Shown one piece after another: positions 6,280 through 7,219 of a stretch of 7,219 bases of DNA (positions are counted from its first letter, which is position 1; each line of letters begins with the position of its first letter). The notes under the pieces are model-generated. The model was not told where the DNA came from and searched no databases. It saw only the letters and a list, made by a program, of their open reading frames with translations. Both the position numbers and the translations under genes were made by a program. Source of the stretch: JBDNDK01 sp046719185 (GTDB taxonomy: Bacteria > Armatimonadota > UBA5829); NCBI GenBank assembly GCA_046719185.1, contig JBDNDK010000123.1, forward strand, positions 1 through 7,219, in the 5' to 3' direction.

Positions 6280-7137
6280 TCACTTTGTTATTGCAACTGA
6301 AGCGTAACCTACCACATGATCCATATCTCCGGTTATATCTCCTGATGTATAGTAGCATAATTTTTCTGCCTTTGTTGCTCCAAGTTTTAGGCTTGCAGAA
6401 ATTGCAACTGCTACTGCTGTTGATCCACACATACTCACTGGTGTATTATGCACAGCTTCCAGCATCCCTTTTGAATCTAGAGCTAATAGTTTGTCTAATA
6501 CTAGATTATCTTTTTTCATTGTTGTGTTTTGGTTTTCATAATGGTTCATATCTGTGCTGGCAATTATCACTGCACTTTTATCTTTTATTGTTTCTGCTAT
6601 AGCATTAGCAAGGTCTGCAGATGCTATTTCTGCATCTTGAAGATTTAGATGTGCAATAGATATTGCTGCAATTTTTGTTTTATTTTGAGATATATATTGC
6701 AAAAATGGCAGTTGAACCTCAATGGAATGTTCTTGAATGTGTGCTTTATTATCTGGTCTTGCATACTTTGATTTTTCTAGGATGATGTTTGTTATTTCTG
6801 AGTCAATAAATACATTGCCTAAAGGTGTGTGCCATTTATCATCAGTTGAAACTGCTATTATCTCTCCAGAGGATCTATGATTTGGACCCAGCATAATAGC
6901 AATATCTGGAATGCCGTCTTGAGCTAGTTTGTAATATGCCCAAGCTGCTGCTGGTCCTGAATAGACAAAACCTGCATGTGGGCTTATGAGAGAGATAATA
7001 TTCCCTTTTCTTTCAATATTCATTTTTGGAAGACTACCCGGACCATGCTGACCTAGAAAACATTCTTCAATGCTGTCTATTAAGTTTGATGTTTCCGAAT
7101 CATAAAACATACCTGCCACAGACGGATTCCTGCTCAT
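6280..7137 (-). CDS. MEMO1 family protein (AmmeMemoRadiSam system protein B)
   Basis: 285 residues, the normal length for the family. It opens with RNPSVAGMFYD, then PHAGFVYSGPAAAWAY (H54), LGPNHRS (H87), EHSIEVQLPFLQ (137-148), STDMNHY (D196, H199), CGSTAV (C237) and the end GYASV. H54, H87, H199 and C237 correspond, from memory, to the metal-binding His49, His81, His192 and Cys244 of human MEMO1. The fold is related to extradiol dioxygenases (LigB-like); the bacterial reaction is unknown. In many prokaryotes the gene sits with an AMMECR1-domain gene and a radical SAM gene; neither is visible here, though the upstream side is cut off. GGAGG (7143-7147) lies 5 nt before the ATG. Its stop is 6 bp from that of the convergent coiled-coil gene. 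Confidence 0.93.
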   Translation of the reverse strand: MSRNPSVAGMFYDSETSNLIDSIEECFLGQHGPGSLPKMNIERKGNIISLISPHAGFVYSGPAAAWAYYKLAQDGIPDIAIMLGPNHRSSGEIIAVSTDDKWHTPLGNVFIDSEITNIILEKSKYARPDNKAHIQEHSIEVQLPFLQYISQNKTKIAAISIAHLNLQDAEIASADLANAIAETIKDKSAVIIASTDMNHYENQNTTMKKDNLVLDKLLALDSKGMLEAVHNTPVSMCGSTAVAVAISASLKLGATKAEKLCYYTSGDITGDMDHVVGYASVAITK

Positions 7138-7219
7138 AACAGCCTCCAGTAAAATTATGTGTTATTGTTATCAATTCTAATATGAATTTTAATATCTTTT
7201 CTATACCTGATCGGCGCGG
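7138..7219. other. Upstream region of the MEMO gene and window edge
   Basis: Apart from the ribosome binding site it is AT-rich with no convincing promoter. The last 11 bases, gatcggcgcgg, are unlike the rest in being GC-rich with several CpG steps; too short to assign. Confidence 0.4.

Noticed and set aside
6249..6602. Plus-strand 117-residue leucine-rich frame
   Set aside because: Antisense to the MEMO gene; hydrophobicity comes from the complement of its codons, and no ribosome binding site is seen.

Overview
The window is a 7.2 kb, AT-rich (roughly one third GC by eye) bacterial fragment. It carries seven convincing protein genes, one tRNA gene and one doubtful small ORF. Clear GGAGG-type ribosome binding sites and a tRNA with encoded CCA indicate a bacterium. 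B12-binding radical SAM, lysine-2,3-aminomutase-type radical SAM and MEMO-family proteins suit an anaerobe or microaerophile. The sequence does not fix the phylum. It starts inside a gene, so it may be a contig piece.

Layout. (1) 1-1113, minus: 5' part of a B12-binding radical SAM gene running off the left edge. (2) 1114-1297: intergenic, with a possible 19-residue plus-strand ORF whose ribosome binding site lies between two mutually exclusive inverted repeats. (3) 1298-1373, minus: tRNA-Arg(TCT). (4) 1468-2613, minus: aromatic acid exporter (ArAE/FUSC) type membrane protein, preceded by a nested inverted repeat. (5) 2711-5272, minus: a tight three-gene set in the transcription order ATP-grasp-like ligase, compact lysine 2,3-aminomutase homologue, glutaredoxin. 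(6) 5273-5529: intergenic region with divergent promoter candidates. (7) 5530-6273, plus: coiled-coil, acidic-tailed protein of unknown function. (8) 6280-7137, minus: MEMO/AmmeMemoRadiSam protein B, convergent with (7) and 6 bp away.

The most interesting part is the three-gene set. The aminomutase homologue keeps the [4Fe-4S] cysteines, the PLP lysine and both aspartates that bind the lysine side chain in true lysine 2,3-aminomutases, yet it is only 307 residues long. Next to it, in place of the EpmA ligase or AblB acetyltransferase known to partner such enzymes, is an ATP-grasp-like protein resembling glutathionylspermidine synthase-type ligases. A pathway that makes a beta-amino acid and joins it to a carboxylate is a testable inference, not something the sequence proves.

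Two starts were chosen from ribosome binding sites: GTG at 5530 for the coiled-coil protein and ATG at 5272 for the ATP-grasp protein. In each case the longer alternative starts at a TTG that is less well placed.
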